Shown here one piece after another: positions 36,665-48,740 of a DNA stretch of 64,000 nucleotides (positions are counted from its first letter, which is position 1; the number at the start of each line of letters is the position of its first letter). The DNA lies in assembly GCA_036250195.1 (NCBI GenBank), contig JAVHZZ010000002.1:67462205-67526204 (forward strand). The letters run 5' to 3'. Source of the stretch: Mixophyes australis. Lineage: Eukaryota; Chordata; Amphibia; Anura; Limnodynastidae. The notes below the pieces were generated by a model that was not told the DNA's origin, searched no databases, and saw only the letters and a program-made list of their open reading frames with translations. Both the position numbers and the translations under genes were made by a program.

Positions 36665-37285
36665 ATGTCTGCTCGTGCTGCATCTGTAATCTCCTTCTCC
36701 TCTCTGGATACCTCCCTCTCATCCCTGAAGAACTGCCAAACCCATGTAGACACAGTAATGGATTCAACTGAAGTGGCATTACATCTGCTTCAGACAGACT
36801 GTGACACAGAGGAGCCCCTGAAGCAAGATGATAAATATGTCCAGTTTAAGGAACAACTAAAAGACCTGAGAAACACATGGATGTGTCACCGGCCATTGCA
36901 GACGAAGATTTGGAAGATGAAGACGAGGAGATCGGCGTCACAGAGCACTCCTATAACAGTTGCAGATGGTGAACCCAGTGAAATACAAAGTATGTGGTCA
37001 CACGTACGAGAGAGAAGCAATTGAAAGGTTGATTGAAAACAAACTCCAGAAGGGTAAATGTGCCAGGTGTCCAAAAATTGGCTGTGATCACTCTGACATG
37101 TGTATATCAGATCTTGTTCCAGACAATGCACTAAAAAGAGCCATTGACATTCACAGCAAAAAGCAAGGTCATCACTGAGCTTCGAATCTGCCAAAATAAC
37201 CCAAAAAATAAAATATAGCTAGGTACCTTTGACATACAGTGCAGATTGCAAGCACTTTGTTAATAAAACTGTTGTCTTTATATCA
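36665..37285 (+). pseudogene. nsmce2: Processed pseudogene of NSMCE2 (SUMO E3 ligase of the SMC5/6 complex)
   Basis: Intronless copy of a gene that is multi-exonic in vertebrates. The first part (36665-36880) matches the NSE2 N-terminus, with SFSSLDTSLSSLKNCQ, and later KYVQFKEQLKDLR. After an internal deletion and frameshift near 36875-36970, the SP-RING region continues at about 36960-37178 with [17 protein letters not shown] and a later GCDHSDM block. The first zinc-ligand part of the RING is lost. A 3' UTR with AATAAA near 37264 follows. It therefore derives from mRNA, probably copied by a LINE, and cannot make an active ligase. Target duplications were not identified. Confidence 0.85.
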
Positions 37286-38320
37286 TTAACATTTTTTATA
37301 ATAATCCTCCACCATTCTTTGGATGTTGATAGTAGGATCAGGTGGAGTTACAGCAGAGGTGTCACGTTTTTTAGTCAATTCTTTTAGACCAGACCAGATG
37401 TCAAAATGTTGTGCAGAGTCATCTGCATCATCCCTGGGGCTCTTGGGAAAGCTAAGTTTTTTCCTAGCAGCAATTGAGTGAGAAACTGAAGGAGGAGACG
37501 CCGTCCTGTCACTTAACACTTGAGCTGTTATTTTGCTCACAGGGAGCTCATTGCATCTCTTGAGATCTGGGTCAGTTGGAAACAAAGAAAAAACATAGGT
37601 CTTAAACCTATGATCAAACACAGTCGCCAAAATGTAGTGATCCATTTTCAAGATTTTGATAATTCTTGCATCCTGGCGAAGCAAATAAAGTATTTGATCT
37701 ACAAGTGCGATATACTTAGCATATTTGCATTGTTTCAGCTCCTCCTTTAGTTTCTCAAGCTTTTCCAAAAGTCTAATTCAGGGAATCAATTGGCTCAAGC
37801 AAGCAGTGTCTAAACTCACTTCACAGGTGACTACTTTGAATGGTTTCAGCACCTTGCACAACACGGAAAGTATTCTCCACTGCGCTTCAGTAAAATACAT
37901 CCTCCCTTCCTTCCCAATGTCATGGCTTGTGGAGTAAGTGTGGATGGCTTTTCACTGTTCCTCCATCCTCAGAGGCATATACAGGGTGGAATTCCACTTT
38001 GTTACCACCTCTTGCTTCAGTTGGTGGTAGGGTAAATTAAATAGTTCTTGTAGCTGTTGCAATCTTCTACATGCTGTTTCAAAATTCCGGAAATGTAAAG
38101 ATATTTTATAGGCCACAGACAGCATCTCCTGCATGTCCCTGTCATTTTTTAAAAAGCTCTGCACCACCAAGTTTATTGTGTGAGCTAAACAGGGCATGTG
38201 AGCACTGCCACCTCTCCTATTTCCAAGTGAGCTATAGCACAGTAAAATGTCACGGTAGACTTTTATAAACACTCTCAGCCCTATTATTTGAATTTCCATT
38301 TCAGCACTGAACAATGTCAC
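37286..38320 (-). pseudogene. hAT-family transposase remnant
   Basis: Two open segments on the minus strand. The upstream one (38320-37952) has the CLAHTINLVVQ and VVTKWNSTLYM signatures of hAT transposases. The downstream one (37768-37286) has the KILKMDHYILATVFDHRFK segment and a linker ending near QRMVEDYYKK. Between them (about 37770-37950) the frame is broken. The N-terminal zinc finger is not seen, and the C-terminal dimerisation motif is missing, with the frame ending where the NSMCE2 retrocopy begins. Not functional. Confidence 0.85.
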
Positions 38321-38780
38321 CTCTCCTATTTCTGGGTGAGCTATGGCACAGTAGAATGAGACTGGAGACTTTTAATAACACTGCCAGCCCTATTATTTGA
38401 ATTTCTGTTTCAGCACTAAACACTGCCACCTCTCCTATTTCTGAGTGAGCTATGGCACAGTAAAATCTCACGGTAGACTTTTAAAAACACTATGTCACTG
38501 GAGTCTTTGAAGAACACTGTCAGCCCTATAATTTGTCTTTCAGCACTGAAAACTGCCACCTCTCCTTTTACTCTGTGAACCCTAAATCTATAGAATGTCA
38601 CTGGAGAGTTTGAAGAACATTGCCAGCCCTATAATTTGTCTTACAGCACTGAAAACTGCCACCTCTCCTGTTTCTGTGTGAAATATAACTCTGTAGCATG
38701 TCACTGGAGACTTTGAAGAACACTACCACCCCTCCTCTTTCAGTTTGAGCTATGACGCTTCCCCACTACACTGGAGACTG
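38290..38780. repeat. About 110-bp direct repeats inside the hAT element
   Basis: The block CACTGAAAACTGCCACCTCT, then a variable GAGCTATGGCACAGTAAAAT, then GGAGACTTTGAAGAACACTG, recurs five to six times with drift and partial units. Confidence 0.8.
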
Positions 38781-39435
38781 CCAGCAACCATGCTACCCCT
38801 TCTGTGCCTCTCTGTGAAATGGCACAGGATCTCTGTTGAGGGCGGTACTTATAGAATCCAAAAATTGCGAGATCCAATGACGCAACAATAACCTTTTGCC
38901 TTGTTTTCAGCACAAAAGTATCGAGCCGGCTCGGTACTCGGATCGGCTAAGTTCAGGTGGGCTCAGTTTTCCTAAAATCGAGCCCCATGCATCTCTAATA
39001 ATAACCAATGTTTTGTATGTTTTTTAGTCTCTGTCTCCTGACATTTAACCAATCACAAGCTTATCACCCAGCATCTCTGCTGATCTTAGTGGTAGCTCTT
39101 CTCTCAGCTAGTAGTGTCATGATAAGGAAAAATGAAGTCCAATTAGGGCTGAGATAAGATAAACCCACCAGGTTGGGTGCTTTACACCAGCACTCCAACT
39201 CTCCCTGGGGTTAATGATATTAGCTCAATCAAGCTCATCCGTGTTAGTATGCTAACCTTCCATATTTATTTAACTCTGGCTAATACCTGCATCTTCATCT
39301 TCCATATTGTATTCGCCTTCCCTCCAGTTCTTTTCTTCATCGGTGTATTGAGGCAGGGATGGGTCACAGAGGCCTGGTGCCTCTTGATGATTTCTACCTG
39401 ACAGGACTGTCTGATTCCTCAGTTTGCAGAACTCT

Positions 39436-40170
39436 GTTTTTTTCATATTCAAGCTTTGTTTATGTCACTGGGTTTGTCCATTGCCTGTAACAAAACTGAA
39501 GGGCCTACTTCCAGGTTATCTTATTTAGGTATTGAAATTGACACTGAAGTGGGCTGTGGTCATTTGTCCGAAAATAAGGTTATGAAGTTAGCAGATGTAA
39601 TTGTTGAGGTTTCCTTGGCATGTAAGGTGAAATGGGTTCAGTCCCTGTTCATCATTTCATTTTGCTTTTAGGGTCATCCCTTTAGGGAATATCTTCTGCA
39701 GAAAACTGACACCAGCTACTGCAGAGGTCAAGAAACCTCAATACCTGTTGAGGCTTTCTAAGGAAATCCAATAGGATTTAGGCATCTGGTCTGACTTCAT
39801 CCATGATTTTGATGGTGTTTGTTTATGGTCGGCTCCCCTGGTGTCCGACAGTACCCTACAGCTATTCACAGATGCGGCAGGTTCTGCAGGTTTTGGCCAT
39901 ACCTGGAGGGAGAATGGTATATGAAAGCATGGTCTCCCAACTGGTTAGGTCTCTGGCCTTACCCGTAACCTGAAATTATTAGATCTTTTTCCTATTGTTG
40001 TGGCTGAATGCCTCTGGTCAGGTAGAAAGCAGCACCGGCAATACTTTTGAAATTACATTGATCAGATCAACTTTTGCTGTGACATTCTTTGGTGCTTTAT
40101 GGGTGAGTGAACTTGTCACTTCATCCAAGGATTCAAGTACATCAGGCATGCTTTACTAGAACGTATTTTG
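39436..40170 (+). mobile_element. DIRS-like retrotransposon RT/RNase H remnant
   Basis: The open piece at 39456-39671 has the LGLSIACNKTEGPTS and LSYLGIEIDTE signature that follows the catalytic box in DIRS-type reverse transcriptases. Further on, in a shifted frame at about 39860, LQLFTDAAGSAGFG is the RNase H start. Stops and frameshifts throughout; no tyrosine recombinase part seen. Confidence 0.7.
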
Positions 40171-41453
40171 TATGAGATGTCAGTTAGTTGCAAGGTATAC
40201 AGATCCATAACAGACCAGCTTGGATGAGCTCCTGGGTATTACGTACTGTTGGCCAACTGTTCGGGTCTTATTGTCTGATATAAGAGCCAGGAAAAACTGG
40301 AGGGTTACGAGTGGATATATATACACAGTTAATGGAGTGTTCGAGGTAAAGTCATCAACTAATAGGGTGTTTATAACATTTCTACCTATTCCCATAACTC
40401 ACGAGAACAGTCACATTTCTGCCAAATGCTGTGCATAGAGGAATACATGAATATACAGTGCCCACCCAGATTATGAGACCAATTTATGAAGCATATTTTT
40501 GCCAATGGCAATGTTAAGTAACTAGATAATTTATCAAAGCAACAATGCCAGAGAAATAGATTTCTCTGGCATTTACTAAGATAGTGTTCAGTAGCGCTGG
40601 TCTCTATGGGGACAGCAATTTACTAAACTACAAAAAGCATAGCTTTCCGCTGCGTAAAAGACATCACTAGGGGTGGGGGGGGGAGTATTTCAGTGGGACA
40701 TATGTTTTCAGAAGAATAAAAATAAATAGCTCTCATAAATCGGAGAAAAAAGTTATGAAAGACTTTGAAAATTATCGGGGAAAACGCTGATAATTGGTAC
40801 ATAGAACCCAATTTATGTAAAATAGCAGTGAATTTAAGAAATAGCAATAGGAAGCGTTATCTGTATTGTTTACTTAAGTTTTGAGAGCATATGATTTTAA
40901 TGTAAATGTTAAGTGGCCGGTCCTTTTTAAAGTGGGATTCCACATTCACAGAATTGTAATGTCCAGGCAGTTTTTTTTTTTGCTTTCCTAAGTAAGCTTT
41001 ATGTATTATTTACAATTATATCTATATAGCAATCCTGTTGTTATTGAATGACAGCAAAATTACACAAATATGTCTGGACAATAGAATTCTCTCTATTATA
41101 ATTGTTATTTGTATCAGTCATTAACATTCATTTTAGCTGTGTTAAAGTAAGTTAACTTGCATAATTGTAATTAACAGTTGTTAATTACAATTGTTATACG
41201 TTATTACTGTAAATATAAGATTGGTACAACAGTTGGTTTAGAGGTACAAATAATGAGCGAATTACATTATCCAATATGCGTCCATAGATGAGGCATCATT
41301 TATAATCCCTGATTGAACGTGTTTACCCCAGAACCAAAGGGTTTGTATGTTTAAATAGAGTGAGCGGAGTTTTAGGAAAAATTACCAGACTGGTTTATAA
41401 ATGGGAAGAGCAATAAAAGGGTGAGGTCAGGGTGGTCCTGGGTATAATGCTGA
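40171..41453. other. Non-coding interval with two perfect hairpins
   Basis: Holds a 14-bp perfect inverted repeat at 40544-40573 (AATGCCAGAGAAAT arms, 2-nt loop) and a 13-bp perfect one at 41163-41192 (AATTGTAATTAAC arms, 4-nt loop). Both may be centres of old MITEs. No gene recognised. Confidence 0.5.
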
Positions 41454-41461
41454 GTTAGGCC

Positions 41462-41650
41462 CAGGCCCGGCTCTCCCATTAGGCAAGGTTAGGCACTTGC
41501 CTAGGGCGCCGGGCTCTGGAGGGCGCCTGGAGGGCGTCACAGAATGGAAATTAATCCAGGGGGGAGCGGCGGCGCCGATTTTTGTGGGGGGGAGGGGCCA
41601 CCGATTTTGACAAAGTGCCTAGGGCGCCATGGACCCTAGCACCTGCCCTG
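41462..41650. mobile_element. Short non-autonomous hAT element with perfect 8-bp target duplication
   Basis: Starts CAGGCCCGGCTCTCCCATTA and ends GCACCTGCCCTG. Flanked by GTTAGGCC on both sides (41454-41461 and 41651-41658). Inside, TGCCTAGGGCGCC occurs near both ends. 189 bp, GC-rich, non-coding. Confidence 0.85.
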
Positions 41651-41658
41651 GTTAGGCC

Positions 41659-43040
41659 ACAGTTTGGTGCAGCACCTACATACCACATTATCCACCACTG
41701 CACCTAATCTGACCACATGGAGACACATTTCATTCAGTGTATGAATTTTGCAGCACCCAGCGCTTTGCTAAATCTAGCTATCTAACACAGATATGTTTGG
41801 ATTTCAATTGTTCTTGAATGTCAATACTATGACACGAGAGGCCATAAGCCAAATGCACTTAAAATCGTGTGTGTGTGTGTATGTGTCATGTCATGCACTT
41901 ACCCATTCAGGGTTAAGTCACCTGCAAACCCAGCCAATAAGATCAACAGGGAGTGCCTCAAGTTTCCCTATATATGTACACCCCAGTGGTTGCTTAGTCT
42001 TTTGCTTTTTCTGCACCGCATACCTCCCTCCCACCCTGCTATTGTCATGCCTGTCTTGCATTAATGCTTTGCACTTACTTTTCCTTCCCTCGCACAAAGG
42101 AGGCACAGAAGGCAGGAGAGCAATGCACTCACTCAGCAACAGAGTAAGCACACGGTGCTTCTGGTGATTGGCCAGGGATCACTGCCCCCCATCGACGCAA
42201 CCAGTTTCTTGATGCCTTAGTTTGGAGAATCTCTTGACCTTCTTTGTGTGGACACATCATTGTCAAGTCCAGAAAGGGTGTAGTCAATCTATTGCCAGAA
42301 TTTAGCACCGGCCAATCGTAAAGGATTATATCCTGGGATCAGTGGTACAATGGTCTGACCTTCCCCTTTTTGGTTTTGCAAATAGTTTTGCTGACTGCCC
42401 CGCTCTCGCCACCACCCGTTTTATATATATACATTTTTATTCCCAAATTTCTAGTGGTGTCTGTGTGGTTATTTATAATATGAATACAGTAATAAGATGA
42501 ACATTAGAAGGAGGTTGAGTGCATGAAAAGAGGGACATCAACACTATGCATTTTATGAGCACCAGCAGGGTTAATACTCCAGAACTGTGGGAGAAATCAC
42601 TAGAATGGGATCCGCAGAGATCTGTTAAAGGGAAGTTGGTAAATAAAGGGATACTCTCCTTACCTCATAGTAAACATACCCATGTGCCAGACTAACATGG
42701 TTCAAACTCACTTATAACCCTAAACCTGGCATGTTGAAATGAAAGACAAAAGGTTTAGCGGTTTACATGTACCTGCAATAAATTATATTCTTCTTGTATA
42801 TGAATTATGGTTATGCAAAGCCTAGAGAATCAAAGCACGTCAGATATTCTGAGGATATATATGTACATCTTCTAATGTAGATTTTCTAATAGTTAAAATA
42901 CAGTTTATTGAAAATGTAATGTTGCTATAGCTAGTAATCTCTAATAGGAGCATTACACTTGTTACTTGCACAAATATTTATCATGAAAACTTATCTGAAA
43001 GCTATTGAAAGAATTGCTTCAGTCACTGACCTGTGAAAAG
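41659..43040. other. Non-coding interval downstream of keratin gene 2
   Basis: A short GT repeat at about 41868-41880 and a TATATA stretch at 42420. No gene or named repeat recognised. An apparent 124-codon frame at 41793 has no protein-like features. Confidence 0.35.
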
Positions 43041-43043
43041 TGG

Positions 43044-43049
43044 TTTATT
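43044..43049 (-). terminator. Poly(A) signal AATAAA of keratin gene 2
   Basis: Plus-strand TTTATT reads AATAAA on the minus strand, about 200 nt after the stop codon at 43244. This implies a short 3' UTR. Confidence 0.6.
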
Positions 43050-43243
43050 GCGGAGCAGTATATGGTAACAGAAAAACATGCTTAGCATGAGCAAGGTCAA
43101 AACTCAAATGAAGACATTGAAGAAAAATATACAACCTGAAGTAATTAGAGCAACAAAGCAAATGTTTAGTGGTGAGTGCATAATTGTATGTTAATATAAT
43201 TGCAGCCCATGTTGCCTGTACAAATGGCATATATGTTGTTACT

Positions 43244-46200
43244 TCAGCAGTGATGCTCATGACCAGAATGGTGCTTGGTTTTATAACCATGACCATGGCT
43301 TTGTCCACTGCTTGATCTGAATCCTCCTTTAAGATGATGATAATGTCCACTTTGGGACATTCCTCCTGAGTGGTGTTTCCCTCCAGTGCTAGCGTGCAGG
43401 ACAGCTAAGTGACACAGAAGTTTGTTAGTGTACAACAATGAAATCTGTTTGCATAACACCATAAGTTAATTATGTACATAGTAAAAATAAATGTTAGTTG
43501 GTTTCACTTACAGATGTTCACAGAGCCTTCTGAAGACAATCTGAAAAAAGCACATTATTTCATATATTTATTTATTTATTATTATGATTTACTTCATAAC
43601 CACACAAAATTGTTCTACACTTTTAAAGATACTACGCCATTACTCTCTCCTAATTCTCCTGGATCTCTCGGCTGCATTTGCCCCTGTTGACCACTCTCTT
43701 CTCATACAAACGCTGCACTCCCTGGGTCTTCAGGACACTGTTCTATTCTGGTTCTCATCCTACCTTTCTAATCGCTCTTTCACTGTTAATTTCTCTGGGG
43801 CCACCTCTGCTTTGCTTCTTTTATCAGTTGGAGTACCGCAAGGCTCAGTGCAAGGTCCTCTGCTGTTCTGTATCTATACCGCTTCTCTTGGAAATCTAAT
43901 AAGTTCCTTTGAATTTCAGTATCATCTCTATGTGCATGATACCCAAATCTATCCTCTCCTGATCTCTCGATATCTGTGTTGTCCCGTGTAAATGACTGTC
44001 TTTTGGCCATTTCATCTTGGCTGTCCACTTGAACCTAATCTTTCTAAAACAGAGTTAATAATATTCCCACCCATCAACAAGAGCATACCTGACATTTCTA
44101 TTTCTGTTGATAACATGACCATACATCCCACCCCACAAGCTCGCTGCCTAGGTGTAATCCTTGACTCACACCTATCCTTTGTTCCCCACATTGACTCTAT
44201 ATCTAAATCATGTTACATACATTTAAAAAACATTTCCAGAATTCGCATATATCTCACGCAAGACAGTGCAAAAACCTTAATTCATGCATTTATCATCTCC
44301 CGCATTGACTATTGCAATTACCCCCTTACTGGTCTTAACCAAAACAGACTCAAACCCCTACAATCTATTTTGCACACAGCGGCAAGATTGATTTTCCTTG
44401 CAAATCATTATTCTTCTGCTGAATCACTCTGTATGTCTCTACACTGGTTGCCTGTTTTCTACCGAATCCAATATAAAATACTTTTACTAACCTACAAGGT
44501 AATCAACAAAGCTGCACCAACATACATCTCCACTTTTGTCTTAAAATATCTCCCAACTCGGCAACTCCGTTCTGCACAAGATCTTCGTCTCTCACCCACC
44601 CTCATTACATCCTCCCATTCCCAGTTACAGGACTTTTTTCAGGCTGTACCCACTCTATGGAATTCTCTCCCTCGCACAATAAGACTCTCCTCTGGTCTAC
44701 AAACTTTCAAGCGGGCTCTCAAAACCGACCTCTTCAGACAAGCTTATAATATTCCTCAACCACCCTCTTAACATCACTACATTATCCTATTACCACCCGT
44801 TACACAATTTCACACAAGACAACTACCCCCTGACCAACATTGTTGTGTGACAGGATCATTTAGCTTATGAGTCACTTTTACCTTTGCAGTCTGGCTGGGC
44901 TGAAATGCAAAATGTAGACTTAACCTCATATGTCAAAATCCCATTGTCCCATAGATTGTAAGCTTGCGAGCAGGGCCTTCTCACCTCTTCATCCGTTTTA
45001 CCCAGTTTGTTTATTAGTTTACTATGTTTGTCCCCAATTGTAAAGCGCTACGGAATATGTTGGTGCTATATAAATAAATGATGATGATGATACTAGAATA
45101 TTGCTATATATTATTGAATTATTTTTAAAACCTTATAGTATATCTACTGCATTCACCTGCATTCTTCACCCTCCAGCATCTTCTTATATGTAGCAATCTC
45201 AATGTCCAGAGCCAGCTTGACATTCATCAGTTCCTGGTAATCTCTCAGTTGGCGAGCCATGTCCTGCTTGGCCTTCTGTAGAGCAGCCTCTAGCTCAGCC
45301 AGTTTGTTATTGGCGTCTCGGACAGCAGCTTCTCCACGTTCTTCAGCGTTACGTATAGCAGCTTCCAGAGAAGCACGCTGAGGGACATCAAACATTTATG
45401 ATAAGATAAAAGTAGACCAATCTATCTGGCTTGTCTTGTTTACTTGTACTTAATGAATGTTGATTAGTTTAACATCACATTAAGAGCGCTTATAATACAA
45501 TACTTATACCATGTCCACAATTTGTGGAATTCAACATTAGTTAACGTCCTAAAGCTTTACATCTCTGACTTATGTGCAGTACTTTACTTTTTCAAGCTTT
45601 GTGACCCAAATATAGACAAGCGATCTCAAATAACCCATTTATCATATATATCAATACCTAAATGCATTTACTTTTTATATGAGAGTTACCTGAGATTTAG
45701 CACTCTCAATCTCTCCTTTAAGCCTTTGAATTGCTTGTTTAAGTTCAGCGATCTCATTTCTGCTGTTCTGCAGATCATTCTCGTTTCTTCCAGTTGTCAT
45801 GCGCAGGTCCTCAAACTGCAATTGAAAGTATAATATTATTTGAAATCTCTGTCTGCTTTTGGTCTACACTGACATACATATGATATTGTATACAGTACCT
45901 TCCTGTGTGTCAGACTCACCCTTGACTGGTACATGGCCTCAGCCTCAGCTCTGCTCCTTTTAGCAATTTCCTCATATTGAGCTCTGACCTCAGCGATGAT
46001 GCTGTTTAGGTCCAAATCTCGGCTGTTATCCATTGACACGACCACCGAGGTGTCTGAGATCTGAGCCTGGAGCTGACTGATCTCCTGCATAGTAGACAAA
46101 TAAACATTTATTGGCTCTCTACTGGTATTGGATAATTTAAATGAAATAACAAAATTACTAGTTTTACCTAAATAATAATGTATCATTGTGTCTATAAAAA

Positions 46201-48640
46201 ATTATTTTTACCGCATCATAGAGAGTCCTCAGGAAATTGATCTCATCAGTGAGGGAGATGGCCTTTGCTTGTAACTCAGCTTTGTTCATAAAAGCAGCAT
46301 CAACATCCTACAATAAGAAGGAATGCTCGTGTCTTAGTAATTTATATTGTAACTTAGTAAGTACCATTCCAGAAGCTGATACTGTACATACCCTCTTTAG
46401 TAAGACAAACTCATTCTCTGCAGCTGTGCGTCGGTTCATTTCTTCTTCATATCTGTGAGTCACAACCAAAAGATGTGAACATGTTTTAGCTAGTTAGTAA
46501 TCTAGTTAGCTAGATGTGAAATATAATGGATTGGGTCGGAACATTTGTTGATTGCTGGACTATTTATTACTGCAGCCCACATAATAATCACCATTTATTA
46601 AGCTTGATTGTGGCTGGCAAAGCCACAAAGAGGGTCACCATGTATTTAAAATACTGTGGTATCTGTGTATGATTGCAGCTGCATTTGGGACAAATGTTCC
46701 TAGCATTTTTGTTAGTTGCAAGGAAATTTTTTTCCTCGCAATTTTAGTTTTAATGCAATGAGCTGCTTATTCTGCCACTTCTTGCAATACAGCAGATTTT
46801 TTTTTACAATTGGTAATATTTGTGGCTTGCTGTGAATTCATGATAACCATACATTTCTTACTTTCTCTTAAATTCTTCCATTGCGCCCTCTGTGCTGTTC
46901 CTTTCTGCATCCAGACGAGAGTTCTCACATTCCAGGTTTTCCAGCTGTCTCCTGAGATTGCTGATAAAAGTTTCAAACAGAGGTTCAATCTGAAATCTGG
47001 CTGTATTTTGGTCTTGTAGAAGAGCCCACTTAGTCTCCAGCATCTTGTTCTGTTGTTCCAGGAATCTCACCTATAGACAAAACATGAATACATAAAGTTA
47101 TAACAAGCACATATATTTAGAATATTAAAGCTATAGACAAGATTTGAACCATAAGATCCAGTCTCTACCTAATTTTTTCCCGCTGTAACAAACCATACTT
47201 TTACATGTTATTATTTGGTTAAACTCTTTTTCTCTGTCTATAGTGAAAATCATATATTTTCTTTCATTTTGAAATAATGGTAGAAAAATTATAGTTTGAG
47301 AATTATTGGTTGCTATTGGTGATAACATATTTTATCTGTGCACCATGTTTCATATATGCACCTCTTTCTGACTGGAAGTGAATTAATGGTTTTGTTTTTC
47401 TCTGGCCATACCTACTGCTCTGTGATCACTCGATGATATCACATTGTAGGCATGACAAATACAGCACTATCCAACTGCTAGCGCTCACTCTATGAAAAAC
47501 ACTGATCGATCACATTTAAAGATAAGTAATATAGTATCATATCATGCCATGTAAAAGGATATAACTGTAGTGAAAGGGAGGAAACAGAGATGAATGCTGT
47601 GGTGGTCTTCCTTATGACCAATTTATCTACCAATGATGGTGACAACAGTTCAAAGAAATCTATATTATTAAATTCTCTGTTGTTTTGTATTGCATTTATA
47701 ATTAAAGACCTTGGGGTATATTTACTAAATTGCGGGTTTGAAAAAGTGATGTTGCCTATAGCACTCAATCAGATTCTAGTTATCATTTATTTAGTACATT
47801 CTACAAAATGACAGCTAGAATCTGATTGGTTAGGCAACATCTCTACTATTTTAAACTCGCAGTTTAGCATATATGCCCCCTTGGATTAGTGTGACTTTGT
47901 GCTTAAAATTACAGTAGATATGAGACCAAAATGAATATGGTTTAAATCACATTTTTTTTTAATTCATTGAAACCTACATGCAAATCTTTAGAGTAGTTCA
48001 AGCTTAACTAAAGCTTTATAGATAGAATTTGATATAACAATTAGATGTTCAACAGTTAAGTATAAACATTTCTCGCAACTATGAGTGAGCAATATTTTGC
48101 CATTTTCATCTCAAGCTTGCTTCTTCTCTATTAAAAGTAAACATAAATTTACATGTAGTTTTTTCATTGCACCAATGTCACTGTAAACAGCCGTGAAGAC
48201 TATATAAAGCACAAAAATGTCACCTTGTCAATGAAGGAAGCAAATTTGTTATTGAGACCTTTGATCTGATTCTTCTCATCAGTCCTCAGTCTCTGAATGC
48301 TTGAGTCAGTCTCCAAGTTGAGAGGTGTCAGGAGACCCTGGTTCACAGTAACAGAGGTGATTCCTCCAGAACAAGATGATCTTCCAAAACCACCAGTACC
48401 AAAGCCGGATCTGTGTCCACTTTTTCCCAGATTAAAACTTCCCACTGAAGTCATATGTCCTTTTGATCCAATATTGTGGGCACTTGAACTGGTAAAGCAA
48501 TGCTGAGACTTGTGACCATGTCCTGCATGTTTAGAAGAGTGTGAGAAGATGCTGTGTGAGCTGGAATGTTTAGGTAAAGCAACAGAACAGGAGCTGAAGC
48601 CCTTGTGTCCAGAGGAGGAGAGGATGGAGTGATGAGACAT
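43244..48640 (-). CDS. Type II keratin gene 2 with histidine-rich head and tail, 9 exons, 494 aa
   Basis: Second type II keratin, same strand as gene 1. Exons (minus): 48640-48224, 47070-46862, 46452-46392, 46307-46212, 46084-45920, 45815-45690, 45377-45157, 43540-43512 and 43404-43244. Lengths of exons 2-7 (209, 61, 96, 165, 126, 221 bp) equal those of gene 1. The sum is 1485 nt in frame. The helix initiation motif [12 protein letters not shown] ends exon 1, and the rod ends [13 protein letters not shown] at about residue 432 (Lys where gene 1 has Arg). The head (1 to about 122) has about 13 His in the first 76 residues plus several Cys. The 62-residue tail has about 13 His ([27 protein letters not shown]) and ends in Cys. 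Exon 8 is only 29 bp. Intron 7 carries an L2 insertion. Intact. The specific keratin is not identified. Confidence 0.96.
43625..45092 (+). mobile_element. 5'-truncated L2 LINE in keratin 2 intron 7
   Basis: Runs antisense to the host gene. It encodes the reverse transcriptase from a LLDLSAAF motif through [13 protein letters not shown] to a catalytic box altered to YVHDTQIY, then after a frameshift near 43990 a long open C-terminal part (43992-44771) with [21 protein letters not shown] and LHWLPV. The 3' UTR has TAAGCTTGCGAGCAGGGCC and the tail GGTGCTATATAAATAAATGA with GATGAT. Younger than the L2 at 21093, judging by its 259-codon intact stretch. Not active. Confidence 0.9.
47713..47880. mobile_element. 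Hairpin MITE, family 2 (copy 3), in keratin 2 intron 1
   Basis: Left GGGGTATATTTACTAAATTG and right CAGTTTAGCATATATGCCCC ends are inverted. Inner GATGTTGCCTATAGC and ATCAGATTCTAG blocks match 9658 and 12806. Flanked by CTT on both sides, a possible 3-bp target duplication. Confidence 0.8.
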
Positions 48641-48730
48641 GATGGTTCTTCTTACAGAGATGATCTACAGAGGATGTGAATTCGAGGAGAGTCCAGTCAA
48701 TTGTTTCCCTGTACAGCTTTTACCTGTTGC

Positions 48731-48737
48731 TTATATA
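48731..48737 (-). promoter_or_regulatory. TATA box of keratin gene 2
   Basis: The minus strand reads TATATAA about 95 nt before the ATG at 48640. Expected start near 48705, giving a 5' UTR of about 65 nt, a layout matching gene 1. Confidence 0.65.
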
Positions 48738-48740
48738 TGT

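Larger units (their letters stand above)
36106..38997 (-). mobile_element. hAT transposon, interrupted and decayed, transposase on minus strand
   Basis: Ends TAGAAATGTTCACTG and TAGAGATGCATGGGG are inverted, flanked by 8-bp duplications GTAATAAC (36098-36105) and ATAATAAC (38998-39005) that differ at one base, as expected for an old hAT insertion. It contains transposase remnants (37286-38320), a retrocopy of NSMCE2 in the opposite orientation (36665-37285), and about 110-bp direct repeats at 38290-38780. Confidence 0.85.
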
